NCBI RefSeq assembly: GCF_900128895.1
Contig: NZ_FSQW01000001.1
Coordinates: 372,001-436,000, forward strand
Source of the DNA: Parasphingorhabdus marina DSM 22363
GTDB taxonomy: Bacteria; Pseudomonadota; Alphaproteobacteria; Sphingomonadales; Sphingomonadaceae
Direction: 5' to 3'
Length of the DNA stretch: 64,000 nucleotides
This document shows positions 7,313 through 16,979 of this stretch, piece after piece; the stretch's first letter is position 1, and the number at the start of each line of letters is the position of its first letter. Made by a program: the position numbers and the translations under genes. Below the pieces are notes generated by a model. The model was given only the letters and a program-made list of their open reading frames with translations. It had not been told where the DNA came from and ran no database searches.

Positions 7313-8899
7313 ATGCCCAAAGTACTTATTTCCGACAAAATGGACCCCAAAGCCGCTGAGATCTTCCGTGATCGCGGTGTCGAAGTTGACGAGATTACCG
7401 GTCAGACACCGGAAGAATTGCTCAAGATCATCGGTGACTATGACGGCCTCGCCATCCGCTCCTCGACCAAGGTGACACCCGAAATTCTGGACGCGGCAAC
7501 CAACCTGAAAGTGGTTGGCCGCGCCGGGATCGGGGTCGACAATGTGGACATTCCCGCTGCCTCGGCGAAAGGCGTGGTCGTGATGAACACGCCCTTTGGC
7601 AACAGTATCACCACCGCCGAACATGCCATTGCCATGATGTTCGCGCTCGCCCGCCAGCTGCCCTCTGCCGATGCGTCGACCCAGGCCGGCAAATGGGAAA
7701 AATCCAAATATATGGGTGTCGAGCTGACCAGCAAGACGCTCGGCCTGATCGGCGCCGGCAATATCGGTTCGATCGTGGCGGAACGGGCGATCGGGCTTCG
7801 CATGAAAGTGATTGCCTATGATCCGTTCCTGACCGAAGATCGGGCCGTGGAAATCGGTGTCGAGAAAGTGGCACTGGATGACCTGCTTGGCCGCGCAGAC
7901 TTTATCACCATGCACACGCCGCTCACCGACCAGACCCGCAATATCCTGTCGGCAGAAGCTCTCGCGAAAACCCGGCCCGGAGTCCGCATCATCAACTGTG
8001 CGCGCGGTGGCCTGATCGATGAAACAGCGCTCAAGGACGCGCTTGAATCCGGACATGTCGCGGGTGCCGCCCTCGACGTCTACGCGGAGGAACCGGCAAA
8101 GGAAAATCCGCTGTTCGGTACACCCAATCTGATCTGCACCCCGCATCTCGGCGCATCGACCAGTGAGGCCCAGGTCAATGTCGCGATTCAGGTCGCTGAG
8201 CAGATGGCCGATTATCTGGTCAATGGCGGTGTCACCAATGCCCTCAACATGCCCAGCCTGTCGGCCGAGCAGGCCCCGAAGCTAAAGCCCTATATGGCGC
8301 TGGCCACCCAGCTCGGATCGCTGGTCGGTCAGCTGGCCGGTGACCAGATACGCGGCGTGTCCGTGGAAGTCGAAGGTGCGGCAGCCGAACTGGACCAGAA
8401 GCCGATCACGGCGGCCGTCCTCGCCGGGCTGATGCGCGCTTACAGCGACACCGTGAACATGGTCAATGCGCCCTATCTTGCCAAGGAACGCGGTCTCGAC
8501 GTGCGCGAAGTCCGGCATGAGCGGGAAGGCGACTATCATACGCTGGTGCGTGTTTCCGTATCCACCAGCGAAGGCGACAAATCCGTGGCAGGTACACTGT
8601 TCGGCAGCTCCGGCCCGCGCCTGGTGGAAATGTTCGGTATCAAGGTCGAGGCCGATCTCGAGGGCGACATGCTGTATATTGTCAACGAAGATCAGCCCGG
8701 GTTTATCGGCAGCGTCGGATCCACACTGGGTCAGGCCGACGTCAATATCGGTACGTTCCATCTGGGACGTCGCTCTGACGTGCCGGGCGGGGAAGCGGTA
8801 TTGCTGCTGTCCATCGACTCGCCGGTCGAGGAACCGGTCCTGTGGAGCGTCTGCCAGCTGGAAGGCGTGAAAACCGTCAAGGCGCTGCGCTTCGAATAA
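7313..8899 (+). CDS. serA: D-3-phosphoglycerate dehydrogenase
   Basis: A 528-residue enzyme of the first committed step of serine synthesis. In order: split substrate domain, NAD-binding Rossmann domain (GLIGAGNIGSIVAERA), catalytic His loop (NLICTPHLGASTSEAQ), intervening domain, and C-terminal ACT domain (LYIVNEDQPGFIGSVGSTLG) that usually mediates serine feedback. The ATG at 7313 gives the family start MPKVLISDKM; an earlier in-frame ATG at 7295 is less likely. It is followed by hisZ 62 bp downstream. Confidence 0.96.
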   Translation: MPKVLISDKMDPKAAEIFRDRGVEVDEITGQTPEELLKIIGDYDGLAIRSSTKVTPEILDAATNLKVVGRAGIGVDNVDIPAASAKGVVVMNTPFGNSITTAEHAIAMMFALARQLPSADASTQAGKWEKSKYMGVELTSKTLGLIGAGNIGSIVAERAIGLRMKVIAYDPFLTEDRAVEIGVEKVALDDLLGRADFITMHTPLTDQTRNILSAEALAKTRPGVRIINCARGGLIDETALKDALESGHVAGAALDVYAEEPAKENPLFGTPNLICTPHLGASTSEAQVNVAIQVAEQMADYLVNGGVTNALNMPSLSAEQAPKLKPYMALATQLGSLVGQLAGDQIRGVSVEVEGAAAELDQKPITAAVLAGLMRAYSDTVNMVNAPYLAKERGLDVREVRHEREGDYHTLVRVSVSTSEGDKSVAGTLFGSSGPRLVEMFGIKVEADLEGDMLYIVNEDQPGFIGSVGSTLGQADVNIGTFHLGRRSDVPGGEAVLLLSIDSPVEEPVLWSVCQLEGVKTVKALRFE

Positions 8900-8961
8900 A
8901 GGCCGGTGAACCAAAAAAAAGCGATGGCCTGAGCCGAGGCTTGGGCTATGGAGCAGAGATC

Positions 8962-10080
8962 ATGCAAAAGCGGTCCAACTTGCTGCCCGAAGGCTTCCAC
9001 GATGCACTGCCGCCGCACGCGGAAGCAGCGTCGCGCATGGAACGCGATATTCTCGATACACTGGCCAGTCACGGCTATGCCCGCGTGTCGCCGCCGCTGG
9101 CGGAATATGAGGATGTGCTGACCAGCCGGATGACCGGTTCGTCCAAAAGCGACCTGATGCGGCTGGTCGATCCGATCTCCCAGCGGACGCTGGCGCTGCG
9201 GCCGGATGTCACCATGCAGATCGGGCGAATCGCTTCAACCAGCATGGCGGACGTACCGCGGCCGTTGCGGCTCAGCTACTCCGGAACCGTGCTGAAACTG
9301 CGCTCGGGTCAGCTGCGCCCCGAACGCAGCCGGTTGCAAATCGGCGCAGAACTGATCGGGGTCGACAGTGTGGCAGCTGCCAGCGAGGTTGTTTCGGTCG
9401 CCATCGAAGCGCTGGAACGGGCCGGACTGACCGGCATCACCATGGATTTCACCATGCCGGACCTGATCGACATCCTGTCGGGCGGCCCATTGCCGCTGAG
9501 CAGCGCGCAGGCCAAGGAAGTGCGCCGGGAGCTGGACATGAAAGATGCCGGCGGCCTGGCCGAGCTGGGCGCGACCGGATATCTGCCGCTGATCGAGGCC
9601 ACCGGGCCATTTGACGATGCCATGGCCAAAATGCGGGCCTTCGATACCGATGCCCTGCTCTCGTCCCGGCTCGACGGCATCGCGGCAATCGCTGACACGA
9701 TCCGCGACAAGGCGGATCTCACGCTTGATCCGACCGAACGGCACGGGTTTGAATATCAGAACTGGTTCGGCTTCACCCTGTTCGCGGACGGTTTTGTCGG
9801 TGCCATGGGGCGGGGCGGCAGCTACGAAATAGCCCGGCCGGATGGCAGCACCGAACCGGCCGTGGGATTTTCGCTCTATCCGGGTCCGCTGGTCGGCACG
9901 GGCAGTAGTGGCGGAAAAGATCGCAAAACGCTATTCCTGCCGCTCGGACATGACCGCGACCGCGCAGCGGCACTCCGGGCCGAAGGATGGCGAACAGTAG
10001 CGGCATTGACCGAAGCTGACAGCGCGCAAATTCTCGGATGCAGCCATATACTGAATGGCAGCGAACCGACCGAAACATGA
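8962..10080 (+). CDS. hisZ: ATP phosphoribosyltransferase regulatory subunit
   Basis: A 372-residue class II aminoacyl-tRNA-synthetase-like protein ([33 protein letters not shown]). It lacks the anticodon domain expected of a real HisRS, and its length and loop composition fit HisZ, which activates short-form HisG in histidine synthesis. hisG is not in the window. It lies between serA and purA, so synteny rather than a his operon supports it. Start chosen at the ATG giving [11 protein letters not shown]. Confidence 0.9.
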   Translation: MQKRSNLLPEGFHDALPPHAEAASRMERDILDTLASHGYARVSPPLAEYEDVLTSRMTGSSKSDLMRLVDPISQRTLALRPDVTMQIGRIASTSMADVPRPLRLSYSGTVLKLRSGQLRPERSRLQIGAELIGVDSVAAASEVVSVAIEALERAGLTGITMDFTMPDLIDILSGGPLPLSSAQAKEVRRELDMKDAGGLAELGATGYLPLIEATGPFDDAMAKMRAFDTDALLSSRLDGIAAIADTIRDKADLTLDPTERHGFEYQNWFGFTLFADGFVGAMGRGGSYEIARPDGSTEPAVGFSLYPGPLVGTGSSGGKDRKTLFLPLGHDRDRAAALRAEGWRTVAALTEADSAQILGCSHILNGSEPTET

Positions 10081-10102
10081 TCAACAGGAAGACCCGTACA
10101 CC

Positions 10103-11392
10103 ATGGCCAATGTAACCGTTATCGGTGCCCAGTGGGGCGATGAAGGCAAGGGCAAGATTGTCGACTGGCTGTCCGAACGCGCGGATGTCGTCGTGCGTTT
10201 CCAGGGCGGTCACAATGCCGGTCATACGCTGGTTGTCGACGGCGAAGTCTACAAACTCTCACTGCTGCCCAGCGGCATTGTCCGCGGCGCCCTGTCAATC
10301 ATCGGCAATGGCGTGGTTCTCGATCCCTGGCACTTACGGGATGAAATCGCGAAATTGTCGAATCAGGGTGTGGCCATCAATGCGGACAATTTCGGGATTG
10401 CCGAAAACTGTCCGCTGATCCTGCCGATTCACCGCGATCTCGACGCGATGCGCGAAGATGCCAGTGGCAAGGGCAAGATCGGAACAACGAGGCGCGGCAT
10501 CGGCCCGGCCTATGAAGACAAGGTCGGGCGCCGTTCGATCCGCGTGTGCGACCTCGCGCATCTCGACGATCTCGGCCCGCAACTGGACCGGCTCTGTGCG
10601 CATCACGACGCCCTGCGGGCGGGATTCGGCGAACCGCCGGTCGACCGGGACCGTCTGCTCGCCGATCTGCGCGAAATTGCGGACTCGGTCCTGCAATATG
10701 CGCAGCCGGTCTGGAAACGGCTCAACGAAGCACGCAAGCGCGGCGACCGCATTTTGTTCGAAGGCGCACAGGGCGTTCTGCTCGACGTCGATCACGGGAC
10801 CTATCCCTTCGTCACCAGCTCCAACACCATCTCCGGCACGGCAGCAGGCGGATCCGGCCTCGGGCCATCCGGCACCGGCTATGTGCTGGGAATCGTCAAG
10901 GCCTACACCACCCGGGTCGGCTCCGGTCCGTTCCCGACCGAGCTCGACGACGATATCGGGCAGCGACTGGGTGAGCGCGGACATGAATTCGGGACCAATA
11001 CCGGCCGCCAGCGTCGCTGCGGCTGGTTTGATGCCGTGCTGGTCCGCCAGGCACTGGCCGTGTCGGGTGTCGCCGGGATTGCTCTCACCAAACTGGACGT
11101 GCTCGACGGGTTTGAGGAACTGAAAATCTGCATCGGCTATGACCTGGACGGTGTGACCTATGACTATCTGCCGCCGCATCATCAGGACCAGGAAGGTGTG
11201 AAGCCGATTTACGAGACGATGCCGGGCTGGAGCGAGTCCACAGCCGGCGCCCGCAGCTGGGCTGACCTCCCGGCCCAGGCGATCAAATATATCAAGCGGG
11301 TCGAAGAACTGATCCAGTGTCCGGTTGCCCTGGTCTCCACATCACCCGAGCGCGACGATACGATACTGGTGACCGATCCGTTCGCGGACTAG
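10103..11392 (+). CDS. purA: Adenylosuccinate synthetase
   Basis: A 429-residue GTP-dependent enzyme joining IMP and aspartate in AMP synthesis. The N-terminal [16 protein letters not shown] motif, [22 protein letters not shown] and the C-terminal [10 protein letters not shown] are intact, and the length is standard. Its start lies 22 bp after the hisZ stop, and a convergent terminator follows. A decayed copy of its last ~17 codons is found ~870 bp downstream, beyond the PEP-CTERM gene. Confidence 0.97.
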   Translation: MANVTVIGAQWGDEGKGKIVDWLSERADVVVRFQGGHNAGHTLVVDGEVYKLSLLPSGIVRGALSIIGNGVVLDPWHLRDEIAKLSNQGVAINADNFGIAENCPLILPIHRDLDAMREDASGKGKIGTTRRGIGPAYEDKVGRRSIRVCDLAHLDDLGPQLDRLCAHHDALRAGFGEPPVDRDRLLADLREIADSVLQYAQPVWKRLNEARKRGDRILFEGAQGVLLDVDHGTYPFVTSSNTISGTAAGGSGLGPSGTGYVLGIVKAYTTRVGSGPFPTELDDDIGQRLGERGHEFGTNTGRQRRCGWFDAVLVRQALAVSGVAGIALTKLDVLDGFEELKICIGYDLDGVTYDYLPPHHQDQEGVKPIYETMPGWSESTAGARSWADLPAQAIKYIKRVEELIQCPVALVSTSPERDDTILVTDPFAD

Positions 11393-11438
11393 GCCGGCGT
11401 CAGCATCAAAGAGTATCCGCGGAGCAGCCGGCGGGCAC

Positions 11439-11476
11439 AAAAAAGGCCCCGCAGTTGATATCTTGCGAGGCCTTTT
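11439..11476. terminator. Bidirectional intrinsic terminator after purA
   Basis: AAAAAAGGCC at the left pairs with GGCCTTTT at the right, with an additional GCA/TGC pair around a short loop. The A-run before and T-run after make it functional in both directions, for purA (plus) and the PEP-CTERM gene (minus). Confidence 0.85.
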
Positions 11477-11510
11477 GGAATGTCCTGCGATTCAGCAGGA
11501 ATTTGTCTGA

Positions 11511-12089
11511 TCAGGCGTAAGTGACGTTCGTGACTTTTGCCTTGTGGCGACGCATGGCACCGCCAATGGCTCCGAATCCGAGGATCATGAACGCCCATGT
11601 CGCAGGTTCGGGCACCGCATTCACGTCAAAGCTGATTTCCCCGAAATTGTCCCGTTGATTACTGTCCCAGTAAAACAGTTCCAGCGTGCCGGTATCCCAT
11701 GCCGCTCCAGAGAAATTTGCGCCGATAACCTGATAGGTGCCGTTGATATTGCCCACCAGCGAGCCAAATGCTGCGGAGAGACCAAAGGCGTTGAAATTGC
11801 CGAAGTCCCGACCGATCTGGGTTCCAACAGCCTGACCGGAATCATCCATCGCCGAGGCGAAACGATCGGCGACAAGTCCGTCAGCATCCGAGAAGCGCGG
11901 AAGTGCGCCCGCGCTCCACAGATCATCGGTGCTGGACGTGACTGTAAAAATCTGTCCGGCCGTCAGCGAAATCGTGCTCAATCCGGTCCCGCCGGACACA
12001 CTGTTGTCGAAAGCATCAACAACAAAGGTCGCAGCACTGGCCGGAGTTGCGATCAGCAAACCCGCCGAAGCCAGAAGAACTTTTTTCAT
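11511..12089 (-). CDS. Secreted PEPxxWA-CTERM protein
   Basis: A 192-residue exported protein: signal peptide MKKVLLASAGLLIATPASA, a mature beta-rich domain of unknown function, and a C-terminal anchor VPEPATWAFMILGFGAIGG ending in basic RRHKAK. The PEPxxWA-CTERM tail is cut by an exosortase (EpsH/XrtA type) and the protein is tied to extracellular polysaccharide or biofilm. No exosortase is in this window. The start at 12089 has a GGAG site 6 bp away. The flanking purA remnant suggests the gene arrived here by a rearrangement. Confidence 0.88.
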   Translation of the reverse strand: MKKVLLASAGLLIATPASAATFVVDAFDNSVSGGTGLSTISLTAGQIFTVTSSTDDLWSAGALPRFSDADGLVADRFASAMDDSGQAVGTQIGRDFGNFNAFGLSAAFGSLVGNINGTYQVIGANFSGAAWDTGTLELFYWDSNQRDNFGEISFDVNAVPEPATWAFMILGFGAIGGAMRRHKAKVTNVTYA

Positions 12090-12261
12090 ATTTGCTCCAT
12101 CAATTCTGTTTGGACTGCGTCCAGGAAAGACGGTGCCAAATGATATGCGCAGCGCTATCATGCCGGATGACGTCCAACAAGGCTGTTCCCGCCCTGAGGC
12201 GGTTCTGGAGGCAGAATTTACAATTGGTCCGGCGATCCCTGTAAACCTGCATGGAGAGGTG

Positions 12262-12316
12262 GATATCACCGTCGCGCACTAGCCGGATTCTGCTGACCGA
12301 TCCGTTTGCGGACAAG
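12262..12316 (+). pseudogene. Decayed duplicate of the purA 3' end
   Basis: Reading 12263 onward gives I-S-P-S-R-T-S-R-I-L-L-T-D-P-F-A-D-K, against the PurA C-terminus [17 protein letters not shown]-stop: 11 of 17 aligned residues identical. The nucleotide core TGACCGATCCGTT/CGCGGAC is nearly unchanged and the similarity runs slightly past the purA stop. The stop codon is lost and no start is in frame. This is a relic, not a gene. The rest of the 295-bp gap holds nothing else I recognise. Confidence 0.65.
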
Positions 12317-12384
12317 GCGGCTCCCGGTCCAAACTTGATGAAATGCCGATTTTGAGGCACAATATCTCCTCAGGAGGGGATGTC

Positions 12385-13176
12385 ATGAGCACAGCAGAAC
12401 AGGCTCCCGCTGCTCCGGTTTCGGTGGCAAAAAATCTGAAGGTCAGTGACCTCACAGCAGCTCTTGCAGCCGGGTGGGGGGATTTCAAAGCCCATCCCGC
12501 TTTCGGACTGTTTTTTGCCGCCATCTATGTCGGAGCGGGTATTTTTCTCTACTTTGCGCTATTTGTCCGCGGCGAAATATTTTGGCTGGTCCCGGCAGCG
12601 GCGGGCTTTCCGCTGCTCGCGCCGTTTGTCGCCGTGGGCCTGTATGAAGTCAGCCGCCGCCGCGAAGCGGGCATGCCAATGAGCTGGCGAGCAGTGCTCG
12701 GCGCGCTGCGCGGACATGGTGACGAGCAAATCATCAGCATGGGCGTTATCCTGTTCGTCGCGTTCGGCTTCTGGCTGATGATCGCGCATGGAATTTTCGC
12801 GATATTCCTCGCTGAATCCGGGCTGGCCTCAGAATCCATGGAATTGTTCCGCACCCCCGCCGGGATCGCGATGCTGGTGGTCGGCAGCTTTTTCGGAGCC
12901 CTGATCGCCCTCGCCTTCTATGCCATCACCGTGGCCAGCCTGCCGATGCTGGTGGATCGCGAAGTCGATTTCATCACGGCCATCATCGTCAGCCTGGCGA
13001 CGGTCCGGTCCAACAAGCGGGTCATGCTGATCTGGGCGGCGGCAATCGCCACCACCCTGTTTGTCGCGATGCTGCCCTTTTTCCTGGGCCTGTTTATCGT
13101 GCTGCCGGTGCTGGGTCATGCCACCTGGCACCTGTACCGGCGTTCGGTCAGCCAGTCCGGCCCACAGGCGGTCTGA
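12385..13176 (+). CDS. DUF2189 integral membrane protein
   Basis: A 263-residue protein with six or so hydrophobic helices after a short cytosolic N-terminus. The pattern AALAAGWGDFKAHPAFGLFF at the front and the VASLPMLVDREVDFITAI segment are typical of DUF2189 membrane proteins, which have no assigned function. AGGAGG lies 8 bp before the ATG at 12385 and decides the start; another ATG four bases upstream is out of frame. It stands alone, convergent with the symporter gene. Confidence 0.87.
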   Translation: MSTAEQAPAAPVSVAKNLKVSDLTAALAAGWGDFKAHPAFGLFFAAIYVGAGIFLYFALFVRGEIFWLVPAAAGFPLLAPFVAVGLYEVSRRREAGMPMSWRAVLGALRGHGDEQIISMGVILFVAFGFWLMIAHGIFAIFLAESGLASESMELFRTPAGIAMLVVGSFFGALIALAFYAITVASLPMLVDREVDFITAIIVSLATVRSNKRVMLIWAAAIATTLFVAMLPFFLGLFIVLPVLGHATWHLYRRSVSQSGPQAV

Positions 13177-13207
13177 GACCTGAGGAGCCGGGCAGGCCGT
13201 TCCGCTG

Positions 13208-14455
13208 CTAAACGTCGTCGGCCGAAATCATTTCCTCAACATCGATTTCGTTGGTCATGCTGGCCACCGTCGTGGCAACGGCCGCATCGCCACTGACATT
13301 GGTGGTTGTCCGCATCATGTCCATGATCCGGTCGACACCCGCGACAAAGGCGATCGTTTCCAGCGGGACGCCGACCGCTCCGAACACCAGCGCCATCATG
13401 ATCAGGCCAGCACCCGGAATACCCGCCGCACCAATGGCCCCCAGCGTCGCCAGGATCGAGATCAGAAAATATTGCCCCCAGGTCAGATCAACCCCGAAGA
13501 TTGACGCGCCGAACAGGGTAGCGAGGCCGAGATACATCGCGGTGCCGTTCATGTTGATCGTCGCACCGAGCGAGATGACGAAACTGGCAACCGAATTGCT
13601 CACGCCGAGATTGCGGCGGGCACAGCGCAAGGTCACGGGCAGCGTGGCATTGGAGCTCGCCGTAGAATAACTGACCGCGATCGCATCGACGATCCCGCGA
13701 AAGAAATCCCGCACGGGCAGCCTGGCGATAAGCTTGATCATCGCCGAATACATCACTCCGATGATCAGCAGGCAACCGGCATAGTTCAGGACAACCAGCC
13801 AGCTCAGCGCCTTGAGCGCGTCAATCCCCAGCGTACCGGCAACCCATGCCATCAGCGCAAAGACACCGAACGGGGTCAGTTCCATGACGATCATCGTCAC
13901 TTTCTGCATGACAATAGCGCCGCTGTCGAAAATCTTCTGGACCGGCTCGCCGTCCTCCTTCGCCATCAGGATGCCGATCCCGATCAGCAGCGAAAATACG
14001 ATCAGCGGCAAAACGGCGACATCCGCCATGACCTGCACCGGGCTTTCCGGCACAATCGACAGGATCATGTCGACGGCGGTCGTCTCGTTCGGTGCCGGCG
14101 TCGGGACTTCAGGTGTGCCGAGTTCTTCCTTGCTCGGGAACAGGCCGAGATTAATGGCACCCGTGCCGAGCGCGAGGCCCAGCCACACCGCGATCTGGCC
14201 GCTCACGACGAACAGGATGACCGCGCGGCCGCCGACCGCCCCGAGCTTGCGCAGGTCGCCAATAGCGGCGACACCAGCCACCAGACTGAAAAAGATCAGC
14301 GGCACGACCAGCATCTTGATCGCCTTGATGAAGAAATCCCCGATCCATTTGATCGATTCCGCATCCGGGCCCCAGAACAGGCCAACGGCGACACCCAGAA
14401 TCAGCGCACCGACAACCCGCTGCCAAAGCGGTATCCTGAACCAGACTGACAGCAT
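13208..14455 (-). CDS. Dicarboxylate/amino acid:cation symporter (DAACS family)
   Basis: A 415-residue secondary transporter of the GltP/DctA family for glutamate, aspartate or C4-dicarboxylates with Na+ or H+. The hairpin motif STASSNATLPVT and the unwound helix NMNGTAMYLGLA are present. Compared with DctA, the region after helix 3 carries a short insert (EVPTPAPNETTAVD). It is on the same strand as the SLC13 gene, 93 bp downstream, so the two may be co-transcribed; both are organic-anion carriers. Confidence 0.93.
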   Translation of the reverse strand: MLSVWFRIPLWQRVVGALILGVAVGLFWGPDAESIKWIGDFFIKAIKMLVVPLIFFSLVAGVAAIGDLRKLGAVGGRAVILFVVSGQIAVWLGLALGTGAINLGLFPSKEELGTPEVPTPAPNETTAVDMILSIVPESPVQVMADVAVLPLIVFSLLIGIGILMAKEDGEPVQKIFDSGAIVMQKVTMIVMELTPFGVFALMAWVAGTLGIDALKALSWLVVLNYAGCLLIIGVMYSAMIKLIARLPVRDFFRGIVDAIAVSYSTASSNATLPVTLRCARRNLGVSNSVASFVISLGATINMNGTAMYLGLATLFGASIFGVDLTWGQYFLISILATLGAIGAAGIPGAGLIMMALVFGAVGVPLETIAFVAGVDRIMDMMRTTTNVSGDAAVATTVASMTNEIDVEEMISADDV

Positions 14456-14548
14456 TGCACTTTTCCCCGTGTTGATTTTTGCCGAACCTATCGCCGCCCG
14501 CGATCCGGAGCAAGCGCGATATCTGCATCAGATCATGCGCATTTCGTC

Positions 14549-16348
14549 TCAGACCCAGAAACTGATGGCCAGGCAGGTCGCCAGACCGACCCCGATGGTC
14601 AGGGGAATGCCCGCCTTGAAGAAGTCGGTGAACCGGTAATTGCCGGCCGCATAGACCAGCGTATTCGTCTGATATCCGATGGGTGTCGCGAAACTGGCGG
14701 ATGCGGCGAACATGACGGCAATAACCAGCGGCCGGGGATCGACGCCGAGGTCCTGCCCGAGGGCTATGGCAATCGGCGTGATGATGATGGCCACCGCGTT
14801 GTTGGTCACGATCTCGGTCATGATCACCGACAGAATATAGATCGCGAAAACCAGCCCCCAGGGCGGGATATCCCGCAAATAGGGCGTAAGCACATTGACG
14901 ATCAGATCAACACTTCCCGCCTGCTGAAGACCGAGACCGACCGCCAGCATGCCGAAGATCAGCACCAGTACGTTGCCGTCAATCGATCCCCAGGCCTCTT
15001 CGGCATCGATGCAGCGCGCGAGCAGAATGGCACCCACCGCCAGAATTGCCGCGACCGCAAGCGGAATGACATTGAGCGCCGCGAGGACCACCACCGCCAC
15101 CAGCGCACCGATGGCAATCGGCGCACGATCCCGCCGAAACGCCCGAATCTTGGTCTGACCCACGCCAAACAGGTTCGGGTTTTCATACATCCGGGCAATA
15201 TCTTCACTGGATCCGGTGACCAGCAGCCGGTCAGCGGCGTGGATCCGGGCATTGGTCAGGTCGGAACGCGGCAGGTTGCGGAACCGGGTCATGCCGAGAA
15301 TGCGGACATTCAGTTGCGACAGAAACGGGATATCAAACAACCGGTTACCGATGCTGGGATGACTGGGAGCGACCGTCGCTTCGACCAGCTCTTCGCCGAG
15401 CGGTCCGACATCACCGGAGCGAATGATGCCGATCTTGAAATCCTGAGACTCCCGCAGCGAAATCAGTTCGGCCAGATCAAGCTGCACCGCCACACGGTCA
15501 CCCGGCTCGAGCACGAAATGTTCCAGGTCATGCCGGATGTAATTGCTGTTGCGGCTGACCGCGGTGACCTTGATCCCGGCCCGACGAAACACCGGTACAT
15601 CGGCGATCCGCTTTCCATTGGCTTCCGACCGGTTGCGGACGGTCAGTTCGGTCAGAAAGGCGCTTTCATCATTGCTGGCAAATTCGCCGCTGACCTGACC
15701 ACTGGGCAGCAGCCAGCTGCTGAACAGCGCCATCATGATCATTCCGGCAACGGCAGCGACCAGGCCATAGGGCGTTATCTCAAATATCCCGAATCCGGTC
15801 ATCCCGGTATCGCGCGCGACGGCGTCGACAATCAGGTTGGTCGATGTCCCGATCAGCGTCGTGGTTCCCCCGAGGATACAAACAAAACTCAGGGGGATGA
15901 GAAGTTTCTTGGACGAAATCCCTGTCGCGCGCGACAGGCGGATGATGATCGGGATCAGAACCAGCACCACCGGCGTATTGTTCATGAAGGCCGAAGCCAC
16001 AAATGCGCCGAGAAACATTTCGACCACGGCAAGCTTGGGATGTTTGCGCGCGCGCGCAATGATGAAGCCGGCAATCGCATCGATTGTGCCGGTTCGCAGC
16101 AGGGCCCCGGATAATATGAACATGGCGGCAATGGTGATCGGAGCGGTGTTCGAAAAGACCGAAAACAAACCATCGGAATCGATGATTCCCAGGAACAGGA
16201 ACATGCAGGCGCCCAGCACCGCGACCACCGCGGCAGGGAAGCGCTCCATGAAAAAGCCGGTGAACAGAAAGGCCAGGATGACGAGGCCGATGATCGCCTT
16301 GTTCGCCTGGATATAGTCGTTGGCGACATGGAGAATCAGCTCAATCAT
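14549..16348 (-). CDS. SLC13-family permease with central TrkA-C domains
   Basis: A 599-residue anion permease (DASS/SLC13, ArsB-NhaD fold). Two membrane halves, residues ~10-190 and ~405-599, flank a soluble part containing two RCK/TrkA-C regions, as in sodium:sulfate or dicarboxylate carriers of bacteria. Signatures include MNNTPVVLVLIPI, TTLIGTSTNLIV and EIVTNNAVAIIITPIA. The start at 16348 leaves 4 bp to the upstream lipoprotein stop, so it is probably translated from the aroC-lipoprotein transcript. The substrate could be sulfate or a dicarboxylate. Confidence 0.9.
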   Translation of the reverse strand: MIELILHVANDYIQANKAIIGLVILAFLFTGFFMERFPAAVVAVLGACMFLFLGIIDSDGLFSVFSNTAPITIAAMFILSGALLRTGTIDAIAGFIIARARKHPKLAVVEMFLGAFVASAFMNNTPVVLVLIPIIIRLSRATGISSKKLLIPLSFVCILGGTTTLIGTSTNLIVDAVARDTGMTGFGIFEITPYGLVAAVAGMIMMALFSSWLLPSGQVSGEFASNDESAFLTELTVRNRSEANGKRIADVPVFRRAGIKVTAVSRNSNYIRHDLEHFVLEPGDRVAVQLDLAELISLRESQDFKIGIIRSGDVGPLGEELVEATVAPSHPSIGNRLFDIPFLSQLNVRILGMTRFRNLPRSDLTNARIHAADRLLVTGSSEDIARMYENPNLFGVGQTKIRAFRRDRAPIAIGALVAVVVLAALNVIPLAVAAILAVGAILLARCIDAEEAWGSIDGNVLVLIFGMLAVGLGLQQAGSVDLIVNVLTPYLRDIPPWGLVFAIYILSVIMTEIVTNNAVAIIITPIAIALGQDLGVDPRPLVIAVMFAASASFATPIGYQTNTLVYAAGNYRFTDFFKAGIPLTIGVGLATCLAISFWV

Positions 16349-16352
16349 CGCG

Positions 16353-16979
16353 CTACAAACAGCCTTCAATATACTGGATGCTGCGGGAGTCCCCGATACG
16401 GAAGCTGGTCACCGTGTGCTCGTCCGTCTCAAAGACAATGCCATGTTTCGGCCCGTCACCGGCACTATTGGCGTCCCATGTGAGGTAGGATCCCTGGTCT
16501 TCAAGATAGGGATGCGGCGTCTGGGTCAGCGCATCGCCATAGGCCTGTTTTGCGGCTTCGATCCTGCTCCCCAGGCCGATATTCTGCTCGGTTATCGCCG
16601 ATTTTTTGCGCGGCTGGGCATCACGGAATGGGCGGTAGAAATCGACCCGGGTGAGGATCCCATCCTCGAACATCAGTCCGGCAAAAGGCCAGTCCTCCGA
16701 AAGGCTGAAGGACTCGCACCCCTTGCCGGTCGGCTGCGGATTGTCCCAGTCTTCCACTTCCGAAGAATATTCCAGTTTCAGATCATGTTCTCCGGCGAGC
16801 TGTTGGTAGCTACTGCCAATCCGAAACGGTCCAAACCGGTCGGGGTAGGCAATCAGAACATTACTTTCCGGCTCACTGGCAGCTGTGTTCGGATCCTCGC
16901 CTTCGGCTTCCTCTCCCGACGGCCCGCCCGGTGTACAGGACGCAAGCAGCAGCGCAAGGATCAGGCCGAAACGGCGCAT
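16353..16979 (-). CDS. Lipoprotein of unknown function
   Basis: A 208-residue protein with a lipoprotein signal (LALLLASC, acylated Cys at about residue 15), an acidic Ser/Glu linker to about residue 40, and a compact mature domain. That domain has segments such as FRIGSSYQQL and ENGIL-like FEDGILTRVDFYRP, suggesting a small alpha/beta fold as in several sphingomonad lipoproteins. Its ATG overlaps the aroC stop (TGATG), so the genes are coupled. No family can be named with confidence. Confidence 0.78.
   Translation of the reverse strand: MRRFGLILALLLASCTPGGPSGEEAEGEDPNTAASEPESNVLIAYPDRFGPFRIGSSYQQLAGEHDLKLEYSSEVEDWDNPQPTGKGCESFSLSEDWPFAGLMFEDGILTRVDFYRPFRDAQPRKKSAITEQNIGLGSRIEAAKQAYGDALTQTPHPYLEDQGSYLTWDANSAGDGPKHGIVFETDEHTVTSFRIGDSRSIQYIEGCL

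Noticed and set aside
12251-12355. Possible 34-codon micro-gene starting MERWISPSR
   Set aside because: Its middle is the purA remnant and no ribosome site fits, so a decayed duplicate explains it better than a peptide gene.
16045-16060. Alternating GCGCGCGCGC run inside the SLC13 gene
   Set aside because: It encodes Arg-Ala-type codons in a normal reading frame of a GC-rich gene; no reason to invoke Z-DNA or a repeat element.
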